Shown: one piece after another, positions 46,239 to 56,390 of the stretch | Position numbering within the stretch: the first letter of the stretch is position 1 | Layout of the letters: every line of letters begins with the position of its first letter | NCBI RefSeq assembly: GCF_004402785.1 | Contig: NZ_SOFP01000010.1 | Coordinates: forward strand, 1-64,000 | Source: Cryobacterium algoritolerans | GTDB taxonomy: Bacteria > Actinomycetota > Actinomycetes > Actinomycetales > Microbacteriaceae | Direction of reading: 5' to 3' | Length of the DNA: 64,000 nt | Program-made: the position numbers and the translations under genes | The notes under the pieces: generated by a model | Databases searched by the model: none | What the model was told of the DNA's origin: nothing | Seen by the model: only the letters and a program-made list of their open reading frames with translations

Positions 46239-47648
46239 ATGGACACCTACGACGCTCTTCTCGCGACAATCACGCCGAAGTCGGGACCGACGAGGGAGAT
46301 CCTGGACCCCGCGACGGGAGCCGTGGTCGGCCTGGCCCCCGTGCGCGGTGTCGACGATCTCGATCGCGCCGTTGCCGCGGCCGCCGCAGCGCAGCCTGCC
46401 TGGGCGGCACTGGGCCACAAGGAACGCATCGCGACCCTGATCCGGGTGGCCGACGCCATCGACGCTTCCGCGGAGCCGCTCGCACAGCTCCTCTCCCGTG
46501 AACAGGGCAAGCCGCTCAACGGCCCGAACGCAAGGTTCGAGGTCGGCGCCTGCTCTGCCTGGTTGCGCGCCACCGCCGCGACCCCGCTGGAGGCCGAGAT
46601 CGTCATCGACGACGGCCAGACCCACGCCGAACTGCACTACCGCCCGATCGGGGTTGTGGGTGCCATCGGGCCGTGGAATTGGCCGATGATGATCGCGGTT
46701 TGGCAGATCGCCCCCGCCCTGCGGATGGGCAACGCGGTCGTCGTCAAGCCGTCCGAGTACACGCCGCTGAGCGTGCTGGCCCTCGTCGCGGTGATGAACC
46801 AGGAGCTTCCGGCCGGCTTGGTCACCGTCGTCTGCGGCGACCGCGAGGTCGGTGCGCGGCTCTCCAGCCACCCGGACATCGGCAAGGTGATGTTCACGGG
46901 ATCGACCGCCACCGGTAAGGCGATCATCAAGAGCTCCGCCGACACGGTCAAGCGCCTCACCCTCGAGCTGGGCGGCAACGACGCCGGCATCGTGCTCTCG
47001 GACGCCGACCCGAAGGCCATCGCGGAGGGCCTGTTCTGGGGTGCCTTCATCAACACCGGCCAGACCTGCGCGGCGCTCAAGCGCCTCTATGTGCACGATG
47101 ATATCTACGATGCGGTCTGCACGGAGCTCACCGCCGTAGCCGCCACCATGCCGATGGGTGTCGGAATCGATGAGCAGAATGTGCTCGGACCGCTGCAGAA
47201 CAAGGCACAGTTCGATATCGTGTCCCGCCTCGTCGACGCGGCGAAGGGCTCAGGGGCCCGCGTCCTCCTCGGTGGCAACCCGCGCCTGGACCAGCCGGGT
47301 TACTTCTACCCGACCACGCTCATCGCCGACATCGACAACTCCAACCCGCTCGTGCTCGAGGAACAGTTCGGTCCGGCGCTGCCGATCATCCGCTTCACAG
47401 ACCTCGACGACGTGATCGCGCAGGCCAACGGCGTCGACGTCGGGCTCGGCGGCTCGGTCTGGTCGCCCGACCTGGCGAAGGCGCGCGAAGTGGCCGCGCG
47501 CCTCGAGGCCGGCACAGTCTGGATCAACGGGCACGGCGGAGTGCACCCGATGATCCCGTTCGGCGGGGCCAAGCAGTCCGGCTACGGGCTCGAATTCGGC
47601 GTCGAAGGCCTCAAGGCGCTCGGCGTGCCCCAGGTGATCAACGGCTGA
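46239..47648 (+). CDS. NAD(P)-dependent aldehyde dehydrogenase
   Basis: The 469-residue protein has the family core: WNWPMMIAVWQIAPALRMGN, FTGSTATGKAIIKSSADTV, catalytic Glu in TLELGGNDAGIVLSDAD and catalytic Cys in NTGQTCAALKRLYV. Asn and Cys positions are intact. It oxidises an aldehyde to an acid; substrate is not clear from sequence. GGAGG precedes the ATG. It is monocistronic and followed by a strong terminator. Confidence 0.9.
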   Translation: MDTYDALLATITPKSGPTREILDPATGAVVGLAPVRGVDDLDRAVAAAAAAQPAWAALGHKERIATLIRVADAIDASAEPLAQLLSREQGKPLNGPNARFEVGACSAWLRATAATPLEAEIVIDDGQTHAELHYRPIGVVGAIGPWNWPMMIAVWQIAPALRMGNAVVVKPSEYTPLSVLALVAVMNQELPAGLVTVVCGDREVGARLSSHPDIGKVMFTGSTATGKAIIKSSADTVKRLTLELGGNDAGIVLSDADPKAIAEGLFWGAFINTGQTCAALKRLYVHDDIYDAVCTELTAVAATMPMGVGIDEQNVLGPLQNKAQFDIVSRLVDAAKGSGARVLLGGNPRLDQPGYFYPTTLIADIDNSNPLVLEEQFGPALPIIRFTDLDDVIAQANGVDVGLGGSVWSPDLAKAREVAARLEAGTVWINGHGGVHPMIPFGGAKQSGYGLEFGVEGLKALGVPQVING

Positions 47649-47661
47649 GCCGCGCATCGCC

Positions 47662-47712
47662 GGAATCGCCGCCCACTCGACCCCGCGCCGTGTGGGCGGC
47701 GATTCCCGTTTC
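47662..47712 (+). terminator. Terminator after the aldehyde dehydrogenase gene
   Basis: A perfect 15-bp stem, GGAATCGCCGCCCAC with GTGGGCGGCGATTCC, has a 15-nt loop and is followed by CGTTT. It lies between convergent genes and may serve both. Confidence 0.8.
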
Positions 47713-47899
47713 AGCTGGCAGGCTCGGTCAGGTCGACCACGTGGGACTTGGCGTGGGACTTCAGGGCTTCGATCCCCTTGAGCGCGGCCACCTTCGTCTT
47801 GTAGCTGTCGGAGGTGGCAATGACCTCGCCGTTGTTGGCCTTGAGCCTGAACTGGTAGCCGCCGGACCTGTCGACATACACTTCGTATTTGCCGCTCAT
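47711..47899 (-). CDS. YegP/DUF1508 family protein
   Basis: The 62-residue protein (MSGKYEVYVDRSGGYQFRLK, ANNGEVIATSDSYKTKVAAL) is a single DUF1508 repeat. Family members are small basic alpha/beta proteins of unknown role. The ATG at 47899 is supported by family alignment; the frame upstream is not. Confidence 0.8.
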   Translation of the reverse strand: MSGKYEVYVDRSGGYQFRLKANNGEVIATSDSYKTKVAALKGIEALKSHAKSHVVDLTEPAS

Positions 47900-48083
47900 G
47901 ACACGCTCTCTTCTTCGCCACGGAACATCAATCATCGTCGACCGGTCGGCCGGTGACCTCAGACTACGCTGCGGCGGGATGCCGTTGCCCCTAGCCCGGA
48001 GTGGGAGCTTTTACTAACATCGGGGTCGGCTCCGTTTCCGTCACAGCGGCGGGATGACTTCCTCGGAGCAGACAGGAGCAGCC

Positions 48084-48557
48084 ATGCAGACGATCAGCCC
48101 GTTCCTCTGGTTCGACGGCCAGGCCGAGGAAGCCGCCAGGTTCTATGTGTCGGTCTTCACCAATTCCGAGCTGCGCAGCGTGTCCAGGTACCCCGATGAC
48201 ATGCCCGATGTCGGTGGTACGGTCATGGCCGTGTCGTTCGCGCTCGACGGCCTCGAGTTCCAGGCGCTGAACGGCGGGCCACAGTTCCCCTTCACCGAGG
48301 CCATCTCCTTCTTCGTGCGAGCGGATACCCAATCGGTCATCGACGACCTGTGGTTGAGGCTCAGCGAGGGTGGCGAGCCAGGCAGGTGCGGTTGGCTGAA
48401 GGACAGGTTCGGGCTGTCCTGGCAGGTCGTGCCGCCCATTCTCGGGGAACTGCTCGGCGACCCAGACCCGGAGCGGACGGGCCGGGTCATGCGGGCGATG
48501 CTCGCCATGACGAAGATTGACATCGCCGGGCTCCGCGCAGCCTACGCCGCCCCCTGA
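48084..48557 (+). CDS. VOC family protein (PhnB-like)
   Basis: The 157-residue protein starts MQTISPFLWFDGQAEEAARF and has the PhnB-type layout FYVSVFTNSELRSVSRYPDD, LDGLEFQALNGGPQFPFTEA, CGWLKDRFGLSWQVVPPIL. It is a single vicinal-oxygen-chelate fold; members bind metals or small molecules. AGGAG is 6-7 bp upstream of ATG 48084. It is not part of the thiM operon. Confidence 0.8.
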   Translation: MQTISPFLWFDGQAEEAARFYVSVFTNSELRSVSRYPDDMPDVGGTVMAVSFALDGLEFQALNGGPQFPFTEAISFFVRADTQSVIDDLWLRLSEGGEPGRCGWLKDRFGLSWQVVPPILGELLGDPDPERTGRVMRAMLAMTKIDIAGLRAAYAAP

Positions 48558-48675
48558 GCTCCAGACCCCAATGTCGTTCGGTCCTCGAGTTGCTGAGAAT
48601 GCACCTTGGTGGGCGTCTCGAGGGTGCCTTTTCCGGAACTCAGCGGGGTGGGGTCGGGGAGGCGGCTAGGCTCGG

Positions 48676-48762
48676 AGACGTGACACGGGGTGCCGTCGAG
48701 AGTCGATGGCTGAGATCAGACCCGTAGAACCTGATCTAGCCAGTACTAGCGAAGGGATGTCG
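48676..48762 (+). ncRNA. TPP riboswitch
   Basis: The THI-box core is clear: ACACGGGGTGCCG, GGCTGAGATCAGACCCGT, AGAACCTGATCTAGCCAG and TAGCGAAGGGATGTC. It precedes thiM. The conserved 3' GAAGGGA overlaps the Shine-Dalgarno of the chosen start (GTG 48766), so ligand binding should block translation directly. TPP binding should repress the thi genes. Confidence 0.93.
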
Positions 48763-48765
48763 CGA

Positions 48766-49578
48766 GTGAACTCTCGCTTGTCTAACCAGCACGCCCAGTT
48801 TTCCGCCGAACTGCTCCACCGTGTGCAGGACGGCGTCCCGCTCGTGCAGTGCCTGACCAACGCGGTGGTGGCCAACTTCACCGCCAACACCCTGCTCGCC
48901 CTCGGCGCCGCCCCGGCGATGGTCGACCTCCCCACCGAGGCCGGACCCTTCGCGCGGGTGGCGTCCGCGGTGCTGATCAACCTCGGCACCCCACAGCGCG
49001 ACCAGCGGATCGCCATGGTCGAGGCTGCAACCCACTCCAACGCGGCCGGCACCCCCTGGGTGCTCGACCCGGTCGCGGTCGGCGCCCTCCCGGTGCGCAC
49101 CCACCTCGCTCGGGACCTGCTCGGCCTCCGGCCCACGATCATCCGCGGCAACCCGTCCGAGATCATCGCGCTCGCCGGGGCCGGCCACGGCGGACGCGGC
49201 GTCGACTCAACGGACTCCGCCGAGGCCGCGCTCGACGCGGCCCGCCACCTCGCGATCGACTTCGGCTCCATCGTCGCCATCTCCGGCGCGACCGACATCG
49301 TCACCGACGGGGCCAGGGATGTGCGGGTCGACAACGGCACCGTGCTGCTGACCCGGATCACCGGCGGCGGCTGCGCCCTCGGCGCGGTGATCGCCGCCTT
49401 CGCCGCCCAGGACAACGACCGGCTCGCCACGACCGTCGCCGCCTGCGCGATCTACGCGCTCGCGGCCGAGCAGGCCGCGTTGGAATCGGCCGGTCCGGGC
49501 AGCTTCGCCGTCGCCTTCCTCGACCGACTGGCGGGCCTCACCCCTGACGACGTGCTGGCCGGCGTGGTCATCGGATGA
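48766..49578 (+). CDS. thiM: Hydroxyethylthiazole kinase
   Basis: The 270-residue protein has the ThiM motifs [49 protein letters not shown] and the anion-hole [15 protein letters not shown]. It phosphorylates hydroxyethylthiazole for thiamine salvage. I chose GTG 48766 because AAGGGA lies 8 bp upstream; the ATG at 48757 sits inside the riboswitch with no site of its own. It overlaps thiE by 4 bp. Confidence 0.9.
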   Translation: MNSRLSNQHAQFSAELLHRVQDGVPLVQCLTNAVVANFTANTLLALGAAPAMVDLPTEAGPFARVASAVLINLGTPQRDQRIAMVEAATHSNAAGTPWVLDPVAVGALPVRTHLARDLLGLRPTIIRGNPSEIIALAGAGHGGRGVDSTDSAEAALDAARHLAIDFGSIVAISGATDIVTDGARDVRVDNGTVLLTRITGGGCALGAVIAAFAAQDNDRLATTVAACAIYALAAEQAALESAGPGSFAVAFLDRLAGLTPDDVLAGVVIG

Positions 49579-50318
49579 TAATGCCCGCCCCGATGTCCCT
49601 TCCAGCACCGATGTCCCTGCCAGCCCGGAGGACCCGGCCAGCCCACGCGGCACAGCCTCCGCTCTGCCCCCTCGACCTTTCCACCTACCTGGTCACCGAC
49701 CGGCGGCTCTCCGGACGGCTCGGGGTGCTCGGGGTGATTGCGGCCGCGGTCGCCGGCGGTGTCCGCGTGGTTCAACTTCGTGACAAGACCGCCGCCACCC
49801 GGGACTTCTACGACCTCGTGGTCGCCGCGTCCCGGATCACCGCCGGGCGGTGCCTGCTGCTCGTCGACGACAGGGTCGACGTCTTCCTGGCAGCGCGGCA
49901 CGCCGGCGCGGAGGTGGACGGCGTGCACGTCGGCCAGTCCGATCTTCCAGCTGCCGCGGTGCGCGCCCTGATCGGGCCTTCCGCGGTGCTCGGCCTCACC
50001 GCGAATACACCCGCGCATCTGCGCGCGGCGCACGCGCTGCCGTCGGGCGCCGTCGACTATCTCGGGGTGGGGGTGATCCACCCGACCGCAACCAAGCCCG
50101 ATCACCCCGAGGCGCTCGGCGTGGCCGGGTTCGGGAAGATCGCGCGTTCGACCGGGCTTCCCTGCGTCGCGATCGGCGGCATCCGCCTCGCCGACACAGC
50201 CGGCCTCCGCGCTGCAGGAGCCTCAGGTCTCGCCGTCGTCTCGGCCATCTGCGCGGCCGACGACCCGGCCGAGGCCACCCGCGCGTTCGCAGCCGCCTGG
50301 GCAGGGGCCGCGGCGTGA
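49575..50318 (+). CDS. thiE: Thiamine-phosphate synthase
   Basis: The 247-residue TIM-barrel protein has the family motifs [67 protein letters not shown] and [14 protein letters not shown]. It joins HMP-PP to thiazole phosphate. The first 30 residues include a short repeat ([13 protein letters not shown]) outside the usual length. It overlaps thiM and thiD as ATGA/GTGA. Confidence 0.9.
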   Translation: MIMPAPMSLPAPMSLPARRTRPAHAAQPPLCPLDLSTYLVTDRRLSGRLGVLGVIAAAVAGGVRVVQLRDKTAATRDFYDLVVAASRITAGRCLLLVDDRVDVFLAARHAGAEVDGVHVGQSDLPAAAVRALIGPSAVLGLTANTPAHLRAAHALPSGAVDYLGVGVIHPTATKPDHPEALGVAGFGKIARSTGLPCVAIGGIRLADTAGLRAAGASGLAVVSAICAADDPAEATRAFAAAWAGAAA

Positions 50319-52048
50319 ACGGGATACCGCGCGTGCTGAGCATCGCCGGGACCGACCCGACCGGGGGCGCGGGCATCCAAGCCGACCTCAAGGCCATCGC
50401 GGCCAGCGGCGGTTACGGGATGGCGGTGGTCACCTCCCTGGTCGCGCAGAACACCCAGGGCGTGCGGGCGATCCACCTGCCGCCGACATCGTTCCTGCGC
50501 GACCAGCTCGACGCCGTGAGCGACGACGTCACCATCGACGCCGTGAAGATCGGCATGCTCGCCACCGAGGACGTCGTCGCCGAGGTTGCGGCCTGGCTGC
50601 GCCGCACCCGACCGCCGATTGTCGTGCTCGACCCCGTCATGGTGGCCACCAGCGGGGATCGCCTACTCGACCAACCCGCCGAGGCCGCCGTGCGCGACTT
50701 CCTCGGCGAGGTGGACATCGTCACGCCCAACCTGCCGGAACTCGCCGTGCTCGCCGAGCGCCGGGTCGCGTTGACCTGGCCGGAGGCGATCAGCCAGGCC
50801 AGGCTCGTCTCCGTCCGGCACGGCGTGATCGTGCTCGTCAAGGGCGGCCACCTCGGCGGTCACGACTCACCGGATGCCCTCGTCGACAGCGCCGCACGGC
50901 TCTCCGGCGGGCGCGACCTGGTCGAGTTCGCCCAGGAACGCGTGCCGACAAGGAACACCCACGGCACCGGCTGTTCCCTCTCGAGCGCCCTCGCCACCCG
51001 GCAGGCCCGGCTGGGCGACTGGGTGGCCGCCCTCGACGCTGCCAAGGAGTGGCTGACCGACAGCCTGCGGCACGCCGACGAGCTCGACGTCGGGCAGGGG
51101 AACGGGCCGATCAACCACTTCGCGGCGCTCTGGCGCGCGCGGGACGCGTCGGCGTCTGCGGCCGCCACGGTGGCTGCTGCCAGCCCTGCAATCACGCCGG
51201 CTACGGTCGCCGCTGCCGTCGACGAGACCGCTGCCGTCGACGAGACCGCTGCCGTCGACGAGACCGCAGCCGTCGACCCCGGCGCACCGGCCGGCCACCC
51301 CGTGGGTGATGAGGCCGGCCACCCCGTGGGCGATCGGGCCGCCCACACAGACGGGTGGTGGGCGGGAATCGACCGCCTGCGCAGCGAAATCGACGACCTC
51401 CCCTTCATCCGGGGGCTGGCCGACGGCAGTCTTGCCGCCGGCGCCTTCTCGGCTTATCTCGCGCAAGACGCCTTCTACCTGCGCGACTACTCCCGCGCCC
51501 TGGCCCGGGCCAGCCAGCTGGCACCGACTGTGGACGAGCAGGCCTTCTGGGCCTCAAGCGCGCACGGCTGCCTGGTCGAGGAACTCGAGCTGCACCGCAC
51601 CTGGCTCGACGGCCGGGCCTCGGATGCCGCGCCTTCGACGGTGACGATGGCCTACCTGGACCACCTGCTGGCTGCGGCGGTGCACGGCACGTACCCGGTG
51701 CTCGTCGCTGCTCTGCTGCCCTGCTTCTGGATCTACCAGGCGGTCGGGGAGCGCCTGGCGGCGGCTAACCACTCGGAGCATCCGTATCGGACCTGGCTCG
51801 ACTGCTACGCGCAGACGGAGTTCCAGGCGGCGACCCGAGAAGCGATCGGGATCGTCGAGCGGGCCGCCACCGGGGCGGCTGCGCCCGAGCGTGCCGAGAT
51901 GTGGCGGTCGTTCCGCACCTCGGCCGCGCACGAACTCGCATTCTTCGACCAGACGTCCTGCACGAGACCAGTGGTGGTGGTGCCCGTCGAGACCACCGGG
52001 ACAGGCTCGACCGCCGGGGCCGGCGGATGGAGGCCTACGCGGTCGTGA
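50315..52048 (+). CDS. thiD: ThiD-TenA fusion: HMP(-P) kinase with aminopyrimidine aminohydrolase
   Basis: The 577-residue protein starts with GTG overlapping thiE. The ThiD domain (1-270) has [35 protein letters not shown] and [18 protein letters not shown] linker of about 75 residues includes ETAAVD-type and GHPVGD repeats encoded by 18-bp and 24-bp DNA repeats. The TenA domain (about 350-560) has [32 protein letters not shown] and [10 protein letters not shown]. TenA cleaves degraded thiamine to recover HMP; ThiD phosphorylates it, so the fusion channels salvage. No thiC is in the operon. Confidence 0.9.
   Translation: MNGIPRVLSIAGTDPTGGAGIQADLKAIAASGGYGMAVVTSLVAQNTQGVRAIHLPPTSFLRDQLDAVSDDVTIDAVKIGMLATEDVVAEVAAWLRRTRPPIVVLDPVMVATSGDRLLDQPAEAAVRDFLGEVDIVTPNLPELAVLAERRVALTWPEAISQARLVSVRHGVIVLVKGGHLGGHDSPDALVDSAARLSGGRDLVEFAQERVPTRNTHGTGCSLSSALATRQARLGDWVAALDAAKEWLTDSLRHADELDVGQGNGPINHFAALWRARDASASAAATVAAASPAITPATVAAAVDETAAVDETAAVDETAAVDPGAPAGHPVGDEAGHPVGDRAAHTDGWWAGIDRLRSEIDDLPFIRGLADGSLAAGAFSAYLAQDAFYLRDYSRALARASQLAPTVDEQAFWASSAHGCLVEELELHRTWLDGRASDAAPSTVTMAYLDHLLAAAVHGTYPVLVAALLPCFWIYQAVGERLAAANHSEHPYRTWLDCYAQTEFQAATREAIGIVERAATGAAAPERAEMWRSFRTSAAHELAFFDQTSCTRPVVVVPVETTGTGSTAGAGGWRPTRS
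51212..51336 (+). repeat. In-frame tandem repeats in the thiD-tenA linker
   Basis: The 18-mer GCTGCCGTCGACGAGACC repeats three times (51212-51265), and the unit beginning GGCCACCCCGTGGG repeats twice (51293-51336). Both keep the reading frame and encode repeats of AAVDET and GHPVGD. Length is likely variable between strains. Confidence 0.75.
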
Positions 52049-52733
52049 GAACCCGCGCGATCACGGAGGTGAAGAAGGTGAGGCCGTCGACGCCGCTGCG
52101 CATCGCGTCGGCGGTGTCGGGACCGAAACCCGGTTCGACGGCATGCTCGGGGTGCGGCATCAGTCCGACGACGTTGCCGCGGGCGTTCGTGATCCCCGCG
52201 ATGTCGTTCAGGGAGCCGTTGGGGTTGACGCCCAGGTAGCGCACGACGACGTGGCCCTCGCCCTCGAGGCGTTCGAGCGTTTCGGCGGCGGCGATGAAGC
52301 CGCCCTCGCCGTTCTTGAGCGGGACGGTGATCTCCTGGCCGGACTCGAAGCCGCTCGTCCAGTCGGTGGCCGTGTTCTCAACACGTAGCTGCTGGTCGCG
52401 GCAGATGAAGGAACCGTGGTCGTTGCGGATCAGGCCACCCTCGAGCAGGTGTGCCTCGGTGAGCATCTGGAAGCCGTTGCAGATGCCGAGCACCGGCATC
52501 CCCTTGTTCGCGGCGTCGATGACCTCGGCCATGATCGGGGAGAGGCTGGCGATGGCCCCGGCGCGAAGGTAGTCACCGTAGCTGAAACCGCCGGGCAGGA
52601 CCAGTGCGTCGACGCCGTGCAGGTCGTGCTCGCCGTGCCAGAGGGCGACCGGCTCCGCGCCGGCCAGACGGATCGCGCGCTGGGCGTCACGATCGTCGAG
52701 CGAGCCGGGGAAGGTGACGACGCCAACGCGCAT
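52035..52733 (-). CDS. purQ: FGAM synthase subunit PurQ
   Basis: The 232-residue protein is a class I glutamine amidotransferase: [20 protein letters not shown], catalytic Cys in [20 protein letters not shown], and His/Glu in [13 protein letters not shown]. It gives ammonia to PurL in purine synthesis. It starts 1 nt into the purS stop. Its 3' end overlaps tenA by 14 bp. Confidence 0.93.
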   Translation of the reverse strand: MRVGVVTFPGSLDDRDAQRAIRLAGAEPVALWHGEHDLHGVDALVLPGGFSYGDYLRAGAIASLSPIMAEVIDAANKGMPVLGICNGFQMLTEAHLLEGGLIRNDHGSFICRDQQLRVENTATDWTSGFESGQEITVPLKNGEGGFIAAAETLERLEGEGHVVVRYLGVNPNGSLNDIAGITNARGNVVGLMPHPEHAVEPGFGPDTADAMRSGVDGLTFFTSVIARVLTTA

Positions 52734-53002
52734 CAGTGGGTCTCTCCGGCGGGTGCCTCCAGCACGTGGATGCCGACGACGTCTTCGATGACCGAGTTGG
52801 AGAGCACAGTGTCGGCGAGCTCCTGGATCTCGGCCAGCATGGCGCCGTCCACGTGCCCGGCGACGGTGATTTCGAACCGCTTACCCAGGCGCACGCTGGT
52901 GAACCGGCTCTTGCCGAGGCGGCCGAGAGCGCCGGCGACGGCCTTGCCCTGCGGGTCAAGCAGCTCGGCCTTGGGCATAACTTCTACGACGATTGTTGGC
53001 AT
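52733..53002 (-). CDS. purS: FGAM synthase subunit PurS
   Basis: The 89-residue protein ([40 protein letters not shown]) is PurS, the small scaffold that links PurQ and PurL. It precedes purQ with a 1-nt overlap. purL is outside the window or elsewhere. Confidence 0.92.
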   Translation of the reverse strand: MPTIVVEVMPKAELLDPQGKAVAGALGRLGKSRFTSVRLGKRFEITVAGHVDGAMLAEIQELADTVLSNSVIEDVVGIHVLEAPAGETH

Positions 53003-53041
53003 GGTTCACTCCGGAGACGTCGGGGGGTGGATTCCACGATT

Positions 53042-54400
53042 CTACAGGCCGGCAGCGGCGTCCCGACCGGCCTCGGCGCCGGCCACCAGTCCGCTCTGTC
53101 CGAGCAGCACCCCGCGGAGCACGTCGCGGATCGCGGCGACGCCCTCGAAGGTCTCGACGAAGCTGGTGCTGAGCGGCGAGAGCCCGATCCGGAGCGCGTC
53201 CGGGCCCCTGAAGTCGGGGATCACGTCATGCTCCCAGAGCGTTTTCGTGACCTGCCGCATGGCCGGGTGGTTGATCGTCACGTGCCCGCCCCGGTGCGTG
53301 TGCTCCCGCGGGGAGGTCACCCGCACGCCAAGCGGCACCAGCCAGGTGTCGACCAGGCTGAGGGCGAATTCGGTCAGCGCCACCGATTTCGCCCTCACCT
53401 GGTCGATGCCGGCCTCCTCGATCATCGCGATGGTGTCCTGCATGGCCAGCATTCCGACGATGGCGGGCGTGCCGCTCATGAAACGGCGGATACCGTCGGC
53501 CGGCAGATAACCCGGGCCCATCGTGAAGACATCCTTCGTCCCCATCCAGCCCTGGATCGGCTGGCTGAGCACGTCCTGCAGATCGCGCCGCACGTAGCCG
53601 AACGCGGGGGCGCCCGGCCCGCCGTTCAGGTACTTGTAGCTGCACCCCACGGCCAGGTCGACGTCGCAGAGGTCGAGTTCGACCGGGACCGACCCGACCG
53701 AGTGGCTGAGATCCCAGAGCACGAGCCCACCGACGCCGTGCACCAGATCGGTGATCGTGCGCATGTCGGCGAGGAAACCCGAGCGGTACGCGACGTGGCT
53801 GAGCAGCACGAGGGCGGTCTGCGGGCCGACCGCGTGCCGCACCTGTTCGACGGTGACCCCGGAGGCCGGGTCGGAGTGAATCCAGCGCAGGGTGAGCCCG
53901 CGTTCGGCGGCGATGCCCTCGAGCAGGTACCGGTCGGTGGGGAAGTTGTCGGTGTCGAGCACGATCTCGGTGCGCACGGGCTCGGTGTCGATCCGGCGGT
54001 AGTCGACCGCCGCGCGGGCCAGCTTGTAGAGCAGCACCGTGGTGGAATCGCCCACGAATACCTGCCCTGGCGCCGCGCCGAGCGCGGCGCGGCCGAGGTC
54101 ATCGCCGATCTTCAACGGCAGGTCCATCCATTCGTCGTCCCAGCCGCGGATCAGACGAGTGCCCCAGTCGTGGGTGAGGAATTCGGTGATCCGGGCCACG
54201 CCGGCCAGGCTCGGCCGGCCGAGCGAATTACCGTCAAGGTAGACGAACGGGTTCGGGTTGGCGTCGCCGACGGTGTCGGTGCCGACGAACTGGCGGCGGT
54301 AGTGCGCGAGGCCGTCGATGCGGTCCATCCGGCGGGCGAAGGCGAGCTGGGTATCCTGGCCGCCGAGGCCGGCGTGGCTGCTTTCGGTGCTGGGGGTCAT
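53042..54400 (-). CDS. kynU: Kynureninase
   Basis: The 452-residue PLP enzyme has FVYLDGNSLGRPS, VFVGDSTTVLLYKLARAAVD, LLSHVAYRSGFLADM, LVLWDLSHSVGSVP with the PLP-phosphate contacts, and the PLP lysine in GCSYKYLNGGPGAPAF. It splits kynurenine to anthranilate and alanine. The ATG at 54400 overlaps the amidohydrolase stop by 4 bp and has GAGGAAG upstream. It ends the kynA operon. Confidence 0.92.
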   Translation of the reverse strand: MTPSTESSHAGLGGQDTQLAFARRMDRIDGLAHYRRQFVGTDTVGDANPNPFVYLDGNSLGRPSLAGVARITEFLTHDWGTRLIRGWDDEWMDLPLKIGDDLGRAALGAAPGQVFVGDSTTVLLYKLARAAVDYRRIDTEPVRTEIVLDTDNFPTDRYLLEGIAAERGLTLRWIHSDPASGVTVEQVRHAVGPQTALVLLSHVAYRSGFLADMRTITDLVHGVGGLVLWDLSHSVGSVPVELDLCDVDLAVGCSYKYLNGGPGAPAFGYVRRDLQDVLSQPIQGWMGTKDVFTMGPGYLPADGIRRFMSGTPAIVGMLAMQDTIAMIEEAGIDQVRAKSVALTEFALSLVDTWLVPLGVRVTSPREHTHRGGHVTINHPAMRQVTKTLWEHDVIPDFRGPDALRIGLSPLSTSFVETFEGVAAIRDVLRGVLLGQSGLVAGAEAGRDAAAGL

Positions 54401-55353
54401 CTGGCTTCCTCGGTCTCGAACGGCGGGTTTGGCAGGCTCCCATGATGACCGACTTCCCCGGCGGCCGCAGCCGGGGTCACCCGTGCCGTGCACAGCCAAC
54501 GGGTGAAATCGTCGGTGTCGCCAGGGCGCTCGCCCGGGATGAACATGGCCGGATGGCCTGCGCCCGTGCGCGGTAGGGCACCGGGGAACCGGCCGATGGA
54601 GTTGGCGGTCAGGGTGCGGAGGAGCTCGTCGGGGGAGAGGCCGCAGGCGAGCAGGGCATCGAGCTCGCGCCGGTTCAGCCCGACCGGAAGCGGGCCGTTG
54701 CCGAGGTCCGTTCCGTAGAGCACCTGGCCGCGAGCCGCGTGGAACCGGCGCAGGTTGTCGCTCGCCCGGGCGAATGCCCCGGTGGGGCGGCCCCAGCCGT
54801 GGATATCGAGGGTGCTGATCCAGGTCATCCGGGCGGCCATCGCGCCGACGAGGTCGTCGTCCAGGCGTTCGTCGAACGGCGTGTGCGCGAGGGCGTCGAC
54901 TCCCAGGTCGAACGCGACGCGGGCCTGGCCCGCACCCTCCGCGTGGGCGATGACGGGCACGCCGCGCTCGTGCGCCCTGGCGACGATCGCCGCGAGCACG
55001 TCGCCGGGCAGCGCCGGACCGGCCACGGTGTTGAGGGTGACCTTGATGACGGATGCGCCGGCCTCGAGCTGCCGGTCCACGGCTGTCGCGGCATCCGTGG
55101 CGCGCGCCACCTCGCAGACGCTGCCGGCAGGGGTCCAGTCCTGCCTGGCCGGGTAGCCGCCCGGCGTGGTGAGGAACTGGCCGGCCCTGGTCGCCCGTGG
55201 GCCGAGGGGGCCGGCATCCGTCACGGCGCGGGGTGGGTGCGGCCCGCCGAGATCGAGCACCCTGGCGATCCCGCCGGCAGCCAGGGGGGCAGGGTCGATC
55301 AGGGCCAGGTGCACGTGCGCGTCGAGGAAGCCGGGGTATACGGTGCCGCTCAT
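54397..55353 (-). CDS. Amidohydrolase-family protein in the formamidase position
   Basis: The 318-residue protein starts directly at the metal site: PGFLDAHVHLALID (HxH), VIKVTLNTVAGPALPGD (carbamylated Lys candidate), VIAHAEGAGQARVAF and LAHTPFDERL (His), and VLYGTDLGNGPLPVG (Asp). That is the full metal-ligand set of an amidohydrolase, though the usual N-terminal beta domain is missing. It lies between kynA and kynU, overlapping kynU by 4 bp, where N-formylkynurenine hydrolysis is needed. No KynB or alpha/beta-type formamidase is in the operon, so it may supply that step; this is inference. Confidence 0.75.
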   Translation of the reverse strand: MSGTVYPGFLDAHVHLALIDPAPLAAGGIARVLDLGGPHPPRAVTDAGPLGPRATRAGQFLTTPGGYPARQDWTPAGSVCEVARATDAATAVDRQLEAGASVIKVTLNTVAGPALPGDVLAAIVARAHERGVPVIAHAEGAGQARVAFDLGVDALAHTPFDERLDDDLVGAMAARMTWISTLDIHGWGRPTGAFARASDNLRRFHAARGQVLYGTDLGNGPLPVGLNRRELDALLACGLSPDELLRTLTANSIGRFPGALPRTGAGHPAMFIPGERPGDTDDFTRWLCTARVTPAAAAGEVGHHGSLPNPPFETEEAR

Positions 55354-55375
55354 GAGGAGGGTCGCAGCCTGCGAC

Positions 55376-56230
55376 TCACGTGCCGAGCTCCGTGCGCACC
55401 GCGAACAGCTCAGGAAAAAAGGTGAGTTCCAGTGCCTTCTGCAGGAAAGCGGCGCCGCTCGAGCCACCGGTGCCGTGCTTCATCCCGATGATTCGCTGCA
55501 CCGTCTTCAAATGGCGGAACCGCCAGAGTTGGAAGTTGTCCTCGAGGTCGACGAGCTCCTCGCAGGCCTCGTAGGCACCCCAGTGCAGGGTGGCGTTCTC
55601 GTAGATTTCGCGGAAGACCGCCACCAGCGCCGGATGCAACACCCACGCCTCCGTGACGTCCCGCTCAAGCACCGCGGCGGGAATGGAGAATCCCTGCCGA
55701 TGCAGGTAGCGCAGGAACTCGTCGTAGATGCTGGGCGCCTCGAGCATCTCGGTGAGCAGGGCGTGTGCGACCTCGTCACTCTCGAAGACGCTGAGCATCC
55801 GCCGGTTCTTGTTGCCGAGCGCGAACTCCACGGCCCGGTATTGGTACGACTGGAATCCGGAAGAGTTGGCCAGCACCCCCCGGAACTCGGCGTATTCGCT
55901 CGGAGTGAGGGTCGCGAGCACTGACCACTGCTCGGTGAGCGTTCTCTGGATGTGCTTGACCCTGGCGATGCACTTGAGGGCAGGTTGGATGCGGTCCCGG
56001 CGGAGGTGCTCCGTGGCGGCCCGCAGCTCGTGCAGCACGAGCTTGAGCCAGAGTTCGGTGGTCTGGTGCTGGATGATGAAGAGCAGTTCATCGTGGTGCT
56101 CCGGCGAGCTCACCGGTTTCTGGGCGCCGAGCAGGGTCTCCAGGTCGAGGTAGGAGCCGTAGCTCATCCGCTCCCGGAAGTCGGTCACGATCTCCGGGTC
56201 GAACTCCCGGGTGTTCTTCTCGACCGGCAT
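55376..56230 (-). CDS. kynA: Tryptophan 2,3-dioxygenase
   Basis: The 284-residue protein has the haem and substrate motifs [56 protein letters not shown] and [11 protein letters not shown]. It opens the indole ring of tryptophan to N-formylkynurenine. The ATG at 56230 heads an operon with the amidohydrolase and kynU; a TetR gene is divergent. Confidence 0.92.
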   Translation of the reverse strand: MPVEKNTREFDPEIVTDFRERMSYGSYLDLETLLGAQKPVSSPEHHDELLFIIQHQTTELWLKLVLHELRAATEHLRRDRIQPALKCIARVKHIQRTLTEQWSVLATLTPSEYAEFRGVLANSSGFQSYQYRAVEFALGNKNRRMLSVFESDEVAHALLTEMLEAPSIYDEFLRYLHRQGFSIPAAVLERDVTEAWVLHPALVAVFREIYENATLHWGAYEACEELVDLEDNFQLWRFRHLKTVQRIIGMKHGTGGSSGAAFLQKALELTFFPELFAVRTELGT

Positions 56231-56390
56231 ACTGCTCCGTTCCGCACGGCCGGCATCGGGCCGCGGTGCCAGGTTTCGTTGACTGCATTCTCGTGGGACA
56301 CGCCGGTGCACGCAACATGACGACCCGTAAACGGCGTCCGTGGAGGATTCCCTCCGCGAAGTCGGAGGTTGGGGTCCTAGAATCAAGCCC

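Noticed and set aside
49850..50314. Upstream part of the thiD-tenA frame, overlapping thiE
   Set aside because: Arg-rich shadow of thiE; the GTG at 50315 with GTGA overlap gives a normal ThiD start.
52736..54445. Long plus-strand frame opposite kynU
   Set aside because: Antisense shadow of the kynureninase gene without a ribosome-binding site.
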